Positions 32,271 through 45,994 of a DNA stretch of 64,000 nt are shown piece by piece. Made by a program: the position numbers and the translations under genes. The notes beneath the pieces are model-generated. The model saw only the letters and a program-made list of their open reading frames with translations. It made no database searches and had not been told where the DNA came from. The stretch comes from Lineus longissimus (Eukaryota > Nemertea > Pilidiophora > Heteronemertea > Lineidae), in contig NC_088325.1 of NCBI RefSeq assembly GCF_910592395.1, positions 4,185,501 to 4,249,500 on the forward strand, given 5' to 3'. Each line of letters starts with the position of its first letter. The first letter of the stretch is position 1.

Positions 32271-32880
32271 TAGAGAAGTTTTCCCGAAAGTGTGCGATGT
32301 TGACGCGTCCGTTAACAGGGCGTATAGTCTATGTCAAAATGCGTTTCCAAGGTATTTGCATAAGGACAACCCATTCCTGTTCTATCTCACTGGAAACACA
32401 TGATTCCTCTGTTTTTGCAGGATGTTAAATCCGGTGTTTTATTTTTTGAATAAATCATAAACGTCGCATTGGTTCCTAGCTCATATTTGCCACCACATGT
32501 GGAATTTTTGCCAGTTTTTGCCAATCAAGGAAAAATTCTACGTTTCTTCCTGGATAATTCTTACAATGACCGCTCCCGTGAAACACAGTTGCTAAAGCTA
32601 CCTGCCAAAATAATTTTAAAAAAGGGGGTTAACCATTGCGCTTTTGAAATATATCGAATTATATTGAATCATGCCGAAGTGAGCGAAAAACGCATCAACT
32701 ATCACTGGACAGCATTTCAACACACGGCTGACGCACATCCCAAGTTCAGTTTACACATAAGTCGGCATCAGCAGTAAAATGCGTATTTTCTTGTTAGCAA
32801 CCAATTAAGCGCTCCAGCTTTCAGACATTCCCAATAACATGTCTCTACCAAAACAATTGATACATCAACACTGACATGCA
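32270..32880 (+). repeat. Dispersed ~600-bp repeat, copy 2
   Basis: Alignable with 13737-14290 and 63640-64000 in the same orientation (AATGCGTTTCCAAGG, CTATCTCACTGGAAACAC, AATAAATCATAA, CGCATTGGTTCCTAGC). Confidence 0.7.
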
Positions 32881-32899
32881 CTGCATGATGAGCAAGAAA

Positions 32900-35800
32900 T
32901 CAACGTCGTGAATTAAAACGTTATATAGTCCGGGAGCTGAGCGACTTTTATTTAACAAAACTGGCTACAAATGATTTGAATGTGTTGTGGGAAAAAGTAC
33001 GCCTACCTGACCTTAGAAACCCAATTCTTAAGTTTTTCCAGTGGTGGGTGACTTAGAGATAGAGGGGTTAGAGTTTGTGTTAATGTCTTTACACGTAGAT
33101 CTTGAACGGTTAAATTTAGACCTTATAAATGTATTACTAACAGGTGCAAATGAGTGAGATGAGCATGTTTTCAAATGCCCTCTCGATATGTTATAGGAAA
33201 TTACATTTTAAATTGGTTTCTAAAGAAATAAAGGCAAAATACATAAACATGACATTTCCAACCACACTGCCACTTAAAACATCTGTTAGTAATACATTTA
33301 TAGGGTCTAAATCGAACCGTTCAAGATGTACGTGTACATTGGTGCTTGTGCTCCTGTTCTAGCGGTGTTTCTCGGAGATTTACCGATAAGTGTTGTGTTC
33401 GGCCTAAGTTGTAGATTTTGCTTCTTTAAATAAGGTTTATGGAACTCTGGTGATTGTCTTTATATTTCTAACAGTAGTCCAAAATGATTTCTTTCCTTCT
33501 ATATTTCGGCAGATCGTTGTTTTCCTTTGAGAAACACTCCCTTTGTCTGTCTATCATCGCCTTCATATCTTTCTTTGTTGTACTATGGTGATCGTCTTTA
33601 AACATTATATTATCCCTTGAGACATGTACGAAAGAAATGTTCGTATTAAGTGATATTTAGAATTATTCCAAAACCCTTCAAATAGTCCTCAAAATGTATG
33701 AAAGAAGCATATGCTTTTCTGTTGCAACTGATTTATCTCACAGATGAATGAAAGAGAAAATGGCCACTCTGGAGAATTGATTGTCCATACTTGCCGAGTA
33801 TCAGACAGGCTTCCAGCTTGTCGTGTTGGCCTGTCCTAGGAAAGGAAAAAGTTATTCACTTTCAGGGCTGTCACAATGTGACGCATAGCTGAACTTATGC
33901 CAACTTATGTGAATTGTCATCAACACGCTGATGCACGCTGATATGAGTTTGTGATTGGCTGGGTATAAGTTGTACACATTAAAGGGTATTTAGCCTAATG
34001 CAAATATTCAATGGGATTTTATTCTTCATTTAAAACGACCAAAAACATTAGGGTTAATTAAATGCTTTTTATTTCATGAAAATATCTCAAAAATTGAAAA
34101 CGTTATGAGCGGTCAAAGTTAAAGATTCGGCAAGGCTCATTAAATGGGACTGCTAGGTAATGTTATGATATGATGTCATAACATGTACTCCAATTTAATG
34201 ACATATTTAATTCTTGAATTACTGGCAACGTACTTCACATACAATTATTAAACTTATCACATGCGTAGAGTATACAATTATGACATGTATGAATGAGTCT
34301 CTCATATCTAAAACTGCATAAATCGATTACAACATAACATGATTATATTGTATAATAACAGGGATAATAAAGAAATGCTGTTATGTTGGCTAACATTATT
34401 AACATTTCAAAACAAACACTTCGGCTTTTCACAATACGACCACCAACTCTCGTTTTTCTCTCGGAAAACTCTCGAAATCTGCATCGTTCACGAAATCTCT
34501 CGTAAATCACTCGTAAAGTACAGGGACGCCTAATCGGATTACACGCTCAGTGGCGATGCCTCTCGTAAAGTCTCGAGTTCTTGAATTCCGAGACCTTTCG
34601 TCAGTTTTTCGATACCTTTCGACAGTATAATCTATTAAACGGTTATTTACATGTTGGTTTGCAGGGGGCGCGATAAGTCCGACCATTATGATCAGCGTGC
34701 TCAATATTTATGATAGTTGTCAGTTCCACAATGAAACTTAGGAGGCGGATAAGATATGCCGTTGCCTATCTTTTGTAAAAAGTCATCTATGCGAACCAGA
34801 GGCAATTCATTTATTGAGTGTCTTTCCCGGGCAGGCTCTTCCCCTATCATAATTATGTTGATGACAATCGATGCGTTTATTTAACGCGTTGGCCTTTTAT
34901 GATTCCAAATAAGCATTAAGAAATAAACATTGACCTCATTAAGTGTGTTATAAAAAAAAAAATATTTTAGGATTTTACCCGATCTGCAATGCATGGTACG
35001 AGTGCGTCCATATGACACCGTTGACGGTCGCTATCAGTGTGAATCGAGTTTAGCCAAGTTCGTATCAGAGCGATTCCTCGCGTCAGTGTATTGTACTCTT
35101 TTTTTCCGCGCCTCACTTTCGCAAGTAAAAGCGGAGATAGCCTGGTGCGTCGACATAGCGTTTTGTATTAGTAGCGCGTTTTATATTAGTAGCGCTGTGC
35201 TTCAGAAATTAACGGTAAAAACGTCAGTCTGTCATTACTGCAGCCTCTGAACAGACAAAATCTTAAAACCACCGGATGCCATCACCTTTTTATACATATG
35301 TAAATAAAACCGCAGTATCAATAAATGGTTCATGATATTTGCTGCTCGGTTGGTGCATTAGGCAACAAAACGGCAAAATAGCTGTCAATCACATTATCAT
35401 TTAGCCATTACTGTCAAAGACCCTTATTTGTCGGTGATTATCTCGCAATATACCACATCGGATTATCACACCAAACTACTAATTTCTTTTTTGGATCATT
35501 CAACATAATAAGACTTATACGAACAACACTGAATGACCACAACTTCCTGATGTCAGGTAATCCTTTAATGTGTGTCTATAGAAATGTTTCTTTTGAGCTA
35601 AAAATACATTCGTCCCTCAATCAAAACAGGGTTTCTTTTTTATTTGACCAACAATAAACTTGCAAGGGTTACATACACCTTACTTTCCACTTTTTCTTTT
35701 AGCAAAATATGAACTTTCGAGGATCAAAGTTCCCGAAAGTGGATGTTTAAGCCAGTGAAACATCATTCCTGTGATTGTCCCCCATATTTAAATGTTTCCA

Positions 35801-36790
35801 TACAAAAGACAACTAGAAGAAAAACCATGAGGGGAAAACAGAAAATGTGCCAATCTGTGTTTCAGCGTTTCCAAACAGCGAGGTTCGCGAACATATGACG
35901 CAAGAGCCAATTAATTGCTTTTTTACATAGCTATTCCAAAGGCAAACATAAAATCTGGTGTTTTCTCCACCACATAGGACATTGAGATGTAGTAGGGTTA
36001 AATTATGGTGGGAAAGTGTGGAAAGGTCGGCGTGTCTTCGGAAGGTGGACCAGCGTGAAATTTAGGAGCCGTAGAGCACTGACAAAACTGAAGTTAAGAG
36101 TCGCCCGCACACACTGCTCTACAAGTAGGAAGAACGGTCTAATGGCCACATTCATTCTTTATGCTGGGGGCAGGGGGGGGGGGCACGACTTGTAAAAAGT
36201 GCAATTGATCGGATCATTTTTCAATAACACTGTAATCGGTCAATGTGTAACAGAAGTGATGATAGAAATGTGATGGGCTCCTGTCAAATGGTAACCCAAA
36301 TGAAGGTTGTCAAAATCAGTAACCTTGGCATATCAACTCTCTGATCTCGGATTACCTTTTTTTTGATACGCACTGTATAACTTTCCATCATACTTGATGT
36401 TTACCGTTCATTGTAATGAGGCAACAATCGCCGTCACAAAGCACAATACTCAATCTGTGTTCATGAATTTATCGTGCATAAGCAGTCGCTCTGCTCTGTG
36501 ATGAGTCTTTAGCGATCTCCTGAATTTGTCCGTTGTCTGAAGAATTTAGTGGTGTGTTTTTTCCACAAGACACTTGTCTTAAGCCAAACTAATTCTCACC
36601 AAAGTCAACCCACTGCAAAGAACAATGATACCGAACTGGGTGACATGAATAGATTCAAAATAACCTCCCGGGGAACAATAGTAACTAATTACAAAAATTC
36701 GAGACTGTGTATGCCACTATTAGTCACATCATAAATCGATCTTGAAATATTTCTGACTGTTTACAGCATGACGGGCGCGTCCCATTTGTC
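32900..36790. other. Long stretch without recognised genes
   Basis: Only scattered short open frames without domain character. It includes a CTCG-rich patch at 34440-34520 that recurs inverted near 61670-61745, and a G run at 36165-36185. Splice-like signals exist but no exon could be supported. Confidence 0.4.
34440..34520. repeat. CTCG-rich dispersed repeat, copy 1
   Basis: ACTCTCGTTTTTCTCTCGGAAAACTCTCG and the following ~45 bp match the reverse complement of about 61670-61745 (few differences). Both are surrounded by further TCTCGNAAATC words. Confidence 0.65.
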
Positions 36791-37607
36791 TTTACATGTT
36801 GAGTTGCTGGACATGTGTGAGACAGTCGCAACATAACTTTGGACCAGGTGGTAAGGATTATGTTTGATTGTTTCTAGAGACACAGCCACATCTTTTTGGG
36901 AATAAAGTGAATTGCAATTCCTGGAGAGACATTCACTATCCTGTTCTTCCTTGTCTGTTTAGGTTGTGACGGTTGCCTGTACTTTCCGGAAAGTTGGAAA
37001 GTTGGAAACTTGGAAAGTTGGAAACCTGGAAACCTGGATATAACTTCCTGCTATGTGGCGCTTGTCATCCACTTGTGTCAGTTAAAGGGATCTTTGGCTG
37101 GATGGATGATGTAACAAGGTACTCGCTAGGTGGCGCTTGACATAACAGGGTACTTCCCGCTAGGTGGCGCTTGTCATCCACCTGTGTCAGTTAAAGGGAT
37201 CTTTGGCTGGAAGGATGATGTAACAGGCTCTTTGGCTTGATGGATACTTCCTGCTATGTGGCGCTTGGTATCCAGCTCTGTCATTTGAAGGGCTCTTTGG
37301 CTAGATGGATGATGAAACAGGGTACTTGGCGCTTGACATCTAGCAGTGTCATTTATTAAGGGATGTTTGGCTGGATTAATTTTAAGTTGTCCTCCCATGA
37401 AAAGTCCTAATAATTGGACATGTATGGCAAGCCATTTGACATCATCAACACTTGATCGAGCGGTCACCACGTGACAAATGCAGACTGCAGACTACTCTTA
37501 TTTACTTGACAAAAATGTTTTATATACATTTGTAATTATAATTATGAACCCCCTGCTGTAGGTGTCACTGGGCCACCAGCCACGTGCTGTATCATCTGAT
37601 GGTATGT

Positions 37608-38692
37608 ATGGCACGCCAAAGCGGAACTATTTCAACCCTGTACAAAATATTAGCAACATTTTAAAAACGATCCAACATTTTCAGAAAACAAGCCAACATT
37701 AGCGGAATTATTTCAACCCTGTACAAAATATAACCATTATATAAAAAAAAGATCCAACATTTTGAGAAAACAAGCCAAAAATTTTTTTGACATTTAGAAA
37801 AATTCGTTAGAAAAAAAATTATTTTGGGGTTAAACTTTTTTTCTTCATAAAAAAACTTTTAAAAATTCATTATTTCGTGAAAAAAATATTTAATTTTTTT
37901 TCTTCTCTTGAAAATATTTTCCCGCAACATTTTTTTTTAAATGTTGACAAAATTTTACGGCAACATTTATTTTCGTTCAAGATTTTTTTCTTGCAACATT
38001 TTTTTTCGTCAACAATTTTTTCGTCCAACAACGAGCGCCACCTGTGAACAACTAATTGAACTATATCCCCTCGAGACGAGGTTTAGCTACGGGGTACTTC
38101 TGGCATGTTTCTTTACACGAATATCTTACGCACGTGGTTGTCACTCGTCATGAATGTGTCAGTGTCAGATTTTTACCGTCATTAAATTACATAAGTTAAA
38201 CCCCTACAAACATGACAAACAATTTAAATTTTCAACATACGAACGAACGAACGATCAGAATTCCCGACCTGCTATGAGTATGAAGTACCCAAGCTTAACA
38301 TCGTCCCTGCGCGCGAGTTCAATTAGCAGTTCATAGGTGGCGCTCGTTGTTGAACGGAAAAAATGTTGAACGAAAAAAATGTTGCCAAGAAAAAATCTTG
38401 AACGAAAATAAATGTTGCAGTGAAATTTTGTCAAGATTTTCTTTTTAAATTGCGTGGAAAATATTTTTAAGAGAAGAAAAAAATGTAAACGAATTTTTCG
38501 AAGTATCACGAAAAAAAAATTGTTGGCTTGTTTTTTCAAAATGTTGACATGAGTCTAAAAAATTTTATCTTTTTTAAAAGATTGTCGGGTATATTTTTGA
38601 AAGTTTAAATAGTATTTCTTCTCTGTTGCCAAGAAATTTGTAGTTGCTAATATTTTTTCAGGGTTGAAATAATTCCGCTTTGGCGTGCCATA
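37608..38692. mobile_element. Second foldback element, nested in the first
   Basis: Ends ATGGCACGCCAAAGCGGA and its near-complement TCCGCTTTGGCGTGCCAT, then TTATTTCAACCCTG / CAGGGTTGAAATAA. Inner pairing includes GAGCGCCACCTGTGAAC near 38032 and its counterpart near 38330. GGTATGT flanks both sides (37601-37607 and 38693-38699). The centre is very A/T-rich with long T and A runs. No transposase. Confidence 0.85.
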
Positions 38693-38996
38693 GGTATGTC
38701 CTCTAGAAATTGCTGGCTCATCAGAATGATGAGGGCATCCACATGTTAGGTTTTAGAATAGCTCCTCGATAGCCCATCTTGGCCACAATGTTTATTGGAC
38801 CAAGAAGTTCAGAATGAGATAGCGTGCGGCTAAAGTAAATAAGGTGAGGATATGGGTCATGAGTAATTATGATGATGTAATTCCCATGGAAGTTTAATCC
38901 CTTCTACGGTAATACCAAGGATACAGCTAATGCATCCTGAACTCAGGCCAACACTCGGCACTAACGACCGTTACAACTGTACTTCGCCCCGGGAGC

Positions 38997-39506
38997 AGGA
39001 CAATTCCCCCCCGGACAATTGCCCCCGGACTATTCCCCCCAGACAATTCCCCCCTGGACGATTCCCCCCGAGGACGATTCCCCCGAGGACAACTCCCCCC
39101 TGGACAATTCCCCCCTGAGGACAACTCCCCCCTGGAAAGTTTACTCCGTTGCCGCTTTATGTTTAGATTTCTTCTGTGAGTTATCATAATCCTAGTGCAA
39201 AAGTATGCTTCATAACTGATGACACTTCGGTGAAAAATACATGTACAGGTAGCATGTATTTTTTTTTAAATTCTGAATAAAGTTGTTCTTTGAGTTTGAT
39301 CATCATCATTGGCATCATTTTGCGTGACCGACGTTGTCTGGGGGGGGGGGGGGGGATTTTCCGGGGGGAGTTGTCCTCGGGGGGAATTGTCCAGGGGGGA
39401 GTTGTCCTCAGGGGGAATCGTCCTCGGGGGAATCGTCCAGGGGGGAATTTTCTGGGGGGAATAGTCCGGGGGGCAATTGTCCGGGGGGAATTGTCCTAGA
39501 ACCCTT
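38997..39506. repeat. Inverted arrays of a ~13-bp G/C-run unit
   Basis: The left array repeats GGACAATTCCCCCC with variants (38997-39135); the right array repeats GGGGGGAATTGTCC (39339-39506). The ~200 bp between them is ordinary sequence. It looks like another foldback element whose arms are short tandem repeats. Open frames here are repeat translations rich in Gly or Pro. Confidence 0.8.
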
Positions 39507-42500
39507 CGCCCCTGCCTCCACTAAACATAAGTAGCTTTGTGCACAATGCCGTAGTGCAGTTATTATGCGTATGCGTTTGCTGAAACTTGGTATTTATGGT
39601 GTTTATAGATCAGTCTACACAACGGTAATGCTGAAGTTGAAATTCAGTGTCTATTTTCGCAATTGGACTTTTCCAATATGAAACGTACTTTTTAACGAAC
39701 GGCATATGTCTTTAATTAGTAGGTGTCTTTGAAAAAGAAAATTTGAGATATAATAAAACTGTGTGTAGGAACAAGGTGACAAACAATAACAATATTGTAA
39801 AAAAAGTTAACAAAAAGCAACTGCTGAGATGGTCCCTTAATTCCAGACCTTGACCTTTATTGGCGCTTGAGAAAACCCCAGCTCTGCGGACTGCCTGCAC
39901 CATGCATTTTCTTTCCACCCGCCGCTTGCCCAACACCTTACTCAAGTATTAGTAACCATCTGGCTGCCAAGGGTCTTGCTAATAAAGGACCCATACAATT
40001 ATCTCCGTGATCCATCAGCAAAGTGTCTTGCCAAAGGACCAAATCTTTATCACCTATCATTACATAACATAAACTCTCCCCTCTGGGAGTTCTGTTCCTA
40101 CACATATATGGATAGACACACATATACAGTGATGATTGAGATGGTCCCCCAACATTTGGCACGTGGGAAGTACCTGGTTACATCATCCATCCAGCCAAAG
40201 ATCTCTTTAACCTACACAGGTTATTGACAAGCGCCATCTAGCAGGAAGTACCCTGTTATGTCAAGCGCCACCTAGCAGGTATCCTGATACCTCTTCCATC
40301 CAGCCAAAGATCCCTTTAAATGATACAGCTGGATGACAAGCGCCACCTAGCAGGAAGTACCCTGTTACACCTTCCGTCCAGCCAAAGATCCCTTTAACTG
40401 ACAGAATTGGATAACAAGCGCCACCTAGCGGGTACTGTTACATCATCCATCCAGCCAGGGAGCCCTTTAAATGATACAGCTGGATGACAAGCGCCACCTA
40501 GCAGGAAGACCTAGTTCACATTCCAGGTTTCCAGGTTTCCAACTTTCCAGGTTTCCAGGTTTCCAACTTTCCGGAAAGTACAGGCAACCGGTTGTGACAC
40601 ATCATGACTAAAGGGAGACTGTCGCAACATAACGCGGGCCTAAAAGTCAGATATGATTGTTCCTACTGATAGAGAAAGACACATCCCGTCTTTCCATGTG
40701 TGTTGAGATGTTACAATAATAAGAGACTATCGCAGCATAACGATGACCTAAAGAGTTGGAATAAATTGCAGATTGTTCTTAGAGAGACACGTACCGTCTT
40801 TCCGAGTCAGTTGAGGTGAAACAGTAGGTGACTATCAGATAATAGCGCAGGCCATACGGTGCAGGACTAATCGCAGATTTTTCCTGGAAATATAGTCACA
40901 TCACCGTCTAACCGCGTATGTTAAGATATGACACTAATGCAAGATGTCGCAGCATATCGCACGCCTAACACGACTAAATGTAGTGGAATATAGTTGAATG
41001 ATTCTGTCATGTCCGTTGACAGACAGTCAGACCCTGTCGTCTTTCCATGCTTGTTGAGATGTGACACTTATAATAGGCTGTCGCATTATAGCACAGGTCA
41101 AAATGCGTGAGAATATCCATGTTGGCTGGATGTGAGAATAATAGGAGACTTCTCAGCATATCGCAGGTCTAATTGGTTATTATAGTTGTTGAGTGTTTAT
41201 GTGAAGACAAACACGGTCATTCCCATTCTGTGGAAACCGAGACCAGAGTGCCAAAGCATAACGTGGAGTACATAAATAAATATCCACTAGGCCCCTCTCT
41301 TGATATCTTGACTGATGGTATGCAAAATGTTGATTTCATGTCTCAACTGGTCTCTGCTATATTATGGGTTAAAGCCATGAGGGGCAGGGTTCTAAAATGC
41401 TAATCAACAGAAAAAATCTGTCGTCTTAGCGTGGTCTGAGCCAATCAGCTCAGTATCTATGCATATGTTGGCACATAATGATGCCTTCTTTCAGATGCAA
41501 GCGGTCTGATGACTTGAAATTAAAATAGTTCTCAGAAATCTTCAAATGAACAGTGGCTTGATAGATGCGGTCAAAAATGCTGAGAGACACATGTTGGGTG
41601 CCACGTTCTGTGAGGCTTAGAGTTCAAGACAGTTGATGTATGATATCCATGGGTACATAATGTCCTAACGTAACAAAAAATAGTCATCTTAAACTGAAAT
41701 ATACCACACATGATGTAAAATTAGTACTTTGTTGGTGCTCATTTTGCAAATCAGAGTTAAAAATCCAGGACATGACCTACTTCCTTGATGTACATTCTGT
41801 ATACCCTGCACTAGTATGCGTGCGTCAGTTAGGCGTTGGTGTAGTGGTTGCTATGGCTAGGGCATTTTCACAATTTGTTAAGTTAGTTCATTGTAGAGTT
41901 TGAAGTAACTACTACATATACCATATTGATCATATATATCCCAAATGTCCACTTAGATTAGTTAGCATTGCCCCATAGGTTTATAATATTTATGAATTTT
42001 TTCGATCTTTCACCCATGGATGGATGGAGCCCTTGTGGTCAGCATGAGCTAGTAGCTAGTTAGCTGTTCGAGACAACATGCTTGGGGTTGTTTCTTTTGG
42101 ATTGCTATCCAGTCAATCACGGATGCCTCTCTATCCCGGAAATAGTTTTATTGAGCGTGTCCTAATTAGAGTCTGACCTGCTTGCAGCGGATATGCCACT
42201 CAGCATACCAAACCGACGCCATCAGATACGGCGGGAACTGATATCAATTACATCTTCCTGGTCTGGATCGTAGACTGACTATCACATCTTGTTTTTCATA
42301 ATTGATTTATGGTGTTGGGACACTGAAACAAGACTGTCATTACAGTCACAGCTTTAACATAGGAACCGCGTAGTTAAAACAATTGTTGATTGTCCCAGGG
42401 AAACAGTCACATCCATCCGTGGCCTGTTGAGTAAATACTTACATGTGACAGTCACAACATGACGCATGCGGAAATTTGTCCTGCTATACAGTCACAAACC

Positions 42501-42799
42501 GGGGAGAATATCAAAAGGACAGAGTATATATGTTAGGATGGCCATGGATCAGCAGTTACGCTGTGTCTTGCCATCCTTGCTGAGTTGTGACACGGACACT
42601 GGCATAGTACAGTTAAAGCGTAAGACAGGTTGAGTGAATGCTGGAGATTATTGCTGATAGTTTCTGCGACACGGTCCTATATACCTCTAGCTTTGATGTC
42701 TTTTGAGCTGAGGTGCTGATATGACTGACAGGAGACAGTCACAGCATAGAGTATGACCAATATTAGTACACCCCAGAATAATTCGTTAGCACATTACTT

Positions 42800-44981
42800 T
42801 CCTGCTGCAAGGCGAGGCAGTCGTCAGGATCCCGGATTAGTTTACAAAACATTGACGTTCTACATGCTGTAAATGTAGGTAAATACTAGTATCTTGTCAT
42901 GTTCATGTAAATTGTATCTAAAGGACTTCCAAGACATGAACAATGGGTTCTGTCATATTTACACACCAGGCTGGGTAGGAAACATCTGGTAATATCATTA
43001 TAACAAAAGTAACTGTTGACATAATATCATGATGTCAGTTGCGATGTAAAAACCAATGTCGCTGTTATTGATACCATTCTGATAAGTCTTAACAACATTT
43101 CTAGACCTTATTCAACTATAACATATTGACATCAATAAAATGATGTCATGATAGGCGGGCTCTGTCAAATTAGTCAGAATGAATTTGTGGTTGATTAGAC
43201 TATACCATGTTGAGAACTCACAGTGTTCAATATCTATTTAGTTTTTCATGGGGGGGGGGGGGGGGGACACCCAACCGTGGCTGTGTTGAAAGGAGTTCCT
43301 TAGCTTTATGCATTTCAAATATAATGAAAAGGCAGTATCTTAAAGTCTAGCTGAATATAACTATGTACATTATTGTTCTTTTTTGAGTGGTTTTGCAGTT
43401 GTCTGAACTTGGCCTACGAGCAACAGTTTTCAACAATTTATTTTCCAAAACCAAAACGGTACTTCGCTCTAGTAGAAATGAGTAATTGTGAAGGTCGCGT
43501 TCAAAAATGTGACATCAAATCCGGTAGTAGCTTAAATTAAATGAAAGTGTATTGAATATCAACACGGTTAGTTTTAGGAACATTATCGTTAGGATAATCG
43601 ACTTTCATACTCGGCCATAAAGCGTTCAAACTCAACAAGAACAAATATCTCAAAAACTACTGTTCCTATCGAAAAATGGTAAGAAACGTTGTAAGCCATC
43701 AATAATTGCAACGATGTGTGATTGTTTTTCAACCCACAACCCTAAATGCGAAGCTAGCTTAACGTTTCGAATATTCAAAAGCATTCACATTATCAAAGTC
43801 ACCTTTTCGTCGTTTCGATCCAACTCTTCAGCTGGGACCTGCTCATGACATGCACACAGTCTTCTACTTTTGTGTTAGCCACTCATGCATTATTGTCAAA
43901 CATGAATTGACTGCCTCTGGCAGAGATAACTTTTCCATCAGAAAGAAGAATTGGCGGTTCTTGGGAAGCAGCCGACAACTTTGTTATGCTGCCCTAATTG
44001 AGAACGATTTACAACATATTTCTCAAAGTAACTGTGGGGTAATTAGGGACACCATTCCAAAGAAGGGATTTGGGTCGTTTATTGAGATATTCGAATGGTT
44101 CTTTCGTATTTCTCTGACTGGGGTTACATGGCCGATACAAAAATGTCCAAAACTGAAAATCATGACTTTGAAACGAAAAAAAAGTCCCAACTTTAAGTCT
44201 TAATGGCACTTCTCTTTTGCGTATTTTAAAGTGAAAATTTCAGAACTTGATGGAGTTTTTGTCGGACTGAACCTTTTCTGGTTTTTGTTTGAACCGGATG
44301 GATGGTTTCACACAAATTCATGTATTTATTCTACTTGCTTCATTTGCAATACTCGGTCCTCAGTGATATTAGGTCATAAAGGCAAAGTACCCTGCGTATC
44401 GAGGCTTTAACCCTTAAAATGCCAATTTTATACAGAAATCAAACTTTGGGCACGACTCACTGGAGGGGGAATGTATCAAACTGGCAGCATGCCATTTGGA
44501 AGTGCCCCACATATGAGCGATTAAAATCGGCTGCAACGGTAATTGATCGTTGGTTGCATCGACTTGCCTCCATCACCTCCGGTCATACAACAGAAGAAAT
44601 ACGAGTAATCTTCATCTACCAGTATCAATATAAACAGTAATCACAACATATAGTATTGTTGTAAACAGAATTAGTATGTCATGAAACTATTCCATTGATA
44701 TCACTGTATTATAATCTTAAACTTTAACACGTATAACGTGCTTCTTAATGAGCTAAGGTTCACACCACGACAAGGCCAACTCAACAAAATGGCAGACATA
44801 TGGCAGAGGACTCAATGCTTTCTGAACAGGTGACGGACAAATGCAGGATATTTCTGAAAACTCAGCAAAGCATTTTAGACATGTCTAAAATGCTTGGTCA
44901 GTGACCTCTTATGCACGCCCAATTAAACAGAAAGTGAGTATAGCATTTGGAGACGGAGGTAATTCCCTCATCACACCAAGT
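42800..44981. other. Non-coding DNA
   Basis: A long G run lies at 43251-43267. Short open frames at 43850-44209 and 44419-44640 lack recognisable domains and splice context. Nothing else recognised. Confidence 0.4.
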
Positions 44982-44990
44982 CATATGAAC

Positions 44991-45985
44991 GGTAGTTGAT
45001 AAAACTTGGAATCAGTGAAACCATGTAACCTGTGCTAAACCATGGAATAGTCAGTACTAAACCGTGGATTCACTGCAAGTACCGCGTGAAATCGGGTGCG
45101 TTCCTTCCACAATTTTTACCCTTCCAACTGCCAATCTCGTCCCAGCTGACTTTATTGATAGCAATTTGCCAGTAGTTCCAGAAACCACCTTTTTGTGGAG
45201 GATGACGTCATCATGGAATGCATTTGAAATGCGTTGTTCAATGAAAGCAAAATAAAGGTTTTGTGATTGTTTTGTATTCCATATACTAAAATAAAACGTT
45301 TTTATTAGAAGAATCATTTTGTATATAAAATGCTCTGATTAAGCTTGGTAGATAGGACAAATATGTACACGGGAATCACTAAAAAAAATTGTCCGCTTAG
45401 AACTGGTGACATCACGAAATTATCTCTACATCCCTCGATGTGTACATGAAAATGTACGAAATCGCTCACTGTGAAGGAATTCGTTCTCATTTTTCATCTC
45501 CAAACCCGGCTGAAACCTTCGGTAATAAATCTTTTTATACGTTTCTTGTCATGTTTAATATGATGTACGGATAGGTGCCAACCGGTACTGCATGATGTAG
45601 TCAATCTTCTCTGTATCACCCTGTATGATCACACCGCTCCGTAGTTCAAATAGGCCCCGTGTTGTGGCGTAGTAAGCGGAGCGCTGATTGGTCCATATTA
45701 TGGGTGTGTGGTGGGCGTGTCGTGACGTGCATGCCCATATTTGGGAGATCAGTAATGTACACTGGAGGCGAGGTATGACTGGGTTGTTCTAAAATATTGA
45801 TTGTTGAATCGGAAATGCGACTGATTTCTAAACTACCGTCAAATTCCGATCTGATCATGTAAAAATAAGCTCCAAATATTGATTCGTAAATGGCATTATT
45901 TCATGTTTTTATGCATTTTTAGGACTGATTCCATGGTTTAGCACCGGTAACATGGTTTCACTGATTCTAAGTTTTATCAACTACC
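44991..45985. mobile_element. 995-bp inverted-repeat transposon with 9-bp target duplication
   Basis: Ends GGTAGTTGATAAAACTT and AAGTTTTATCAACTACC. The inverted similarity extends over about 65 bp (AATCAGTGAAACCATGT, GCTAAACCATGGAAT). CATATGAAC flanks both sides (44982-44990 and 45986-45994). The interior has open frames of 63-86 codons without domain character, so it is probably non-autonomous. A 9-bp duplication is typical of Mutator-like elements. Confidence 0.85.
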
Positions 45986-45994
45986 CATATGAAC

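Larger units (their letters stand above)
36971..40589. mobile_element. Foldback element with tandem-repeat arms, 9-bp target duplication
   Basis: The ends GGTTGCCTGTACTTTCCGG and CCGGAAAGTACAGGCAACC are exact complements, each followed inwards by GGAAA/TTGGAAA-type minirepeats and then three to five ~100-bp units (GGCGCTTG, CATCCA, TCAGTTAAAGGGATCTTTGG). The right arm, from about 40140, is the inverted counterpart. GGTTGTGAC flanks both sides (36962-36970 and 40590-40598). Arms made of internal tandem repeats and a 9-bp duplication are the hallmarks of Drosophila-type FB elements. No transposase seen. The interior holds two further inverted structures and unrelated DNA. Confidence 0.88.
36795..42800. 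repeat. Degenerate minisatellite, unit about 110-140 bp
   Basis: Units contain TGTTGAGATGTGACA, AGACTGTCGCAACATAACG, a GGCCTAAA segment, GATTGTTCCTAGAGACA and ACATCCCGTCTTTCCATG. Clear units lie at 36797-36900, 40596-40690, 40690-40800, 40800-40920, 40920-41060 and 41040-41160, with weaker ones at 42300-42780. The array is interrupted by the foldback element at 36971-40589. Short open frames (for example 41173-41403) are not convincing. Confidence 0.75.

Noticed and set aside
38930-39534. Gly- and Pro-rich open frames on both strands
   Set aside because: Translations of the inverted 13-bp unit arrays, not genes.
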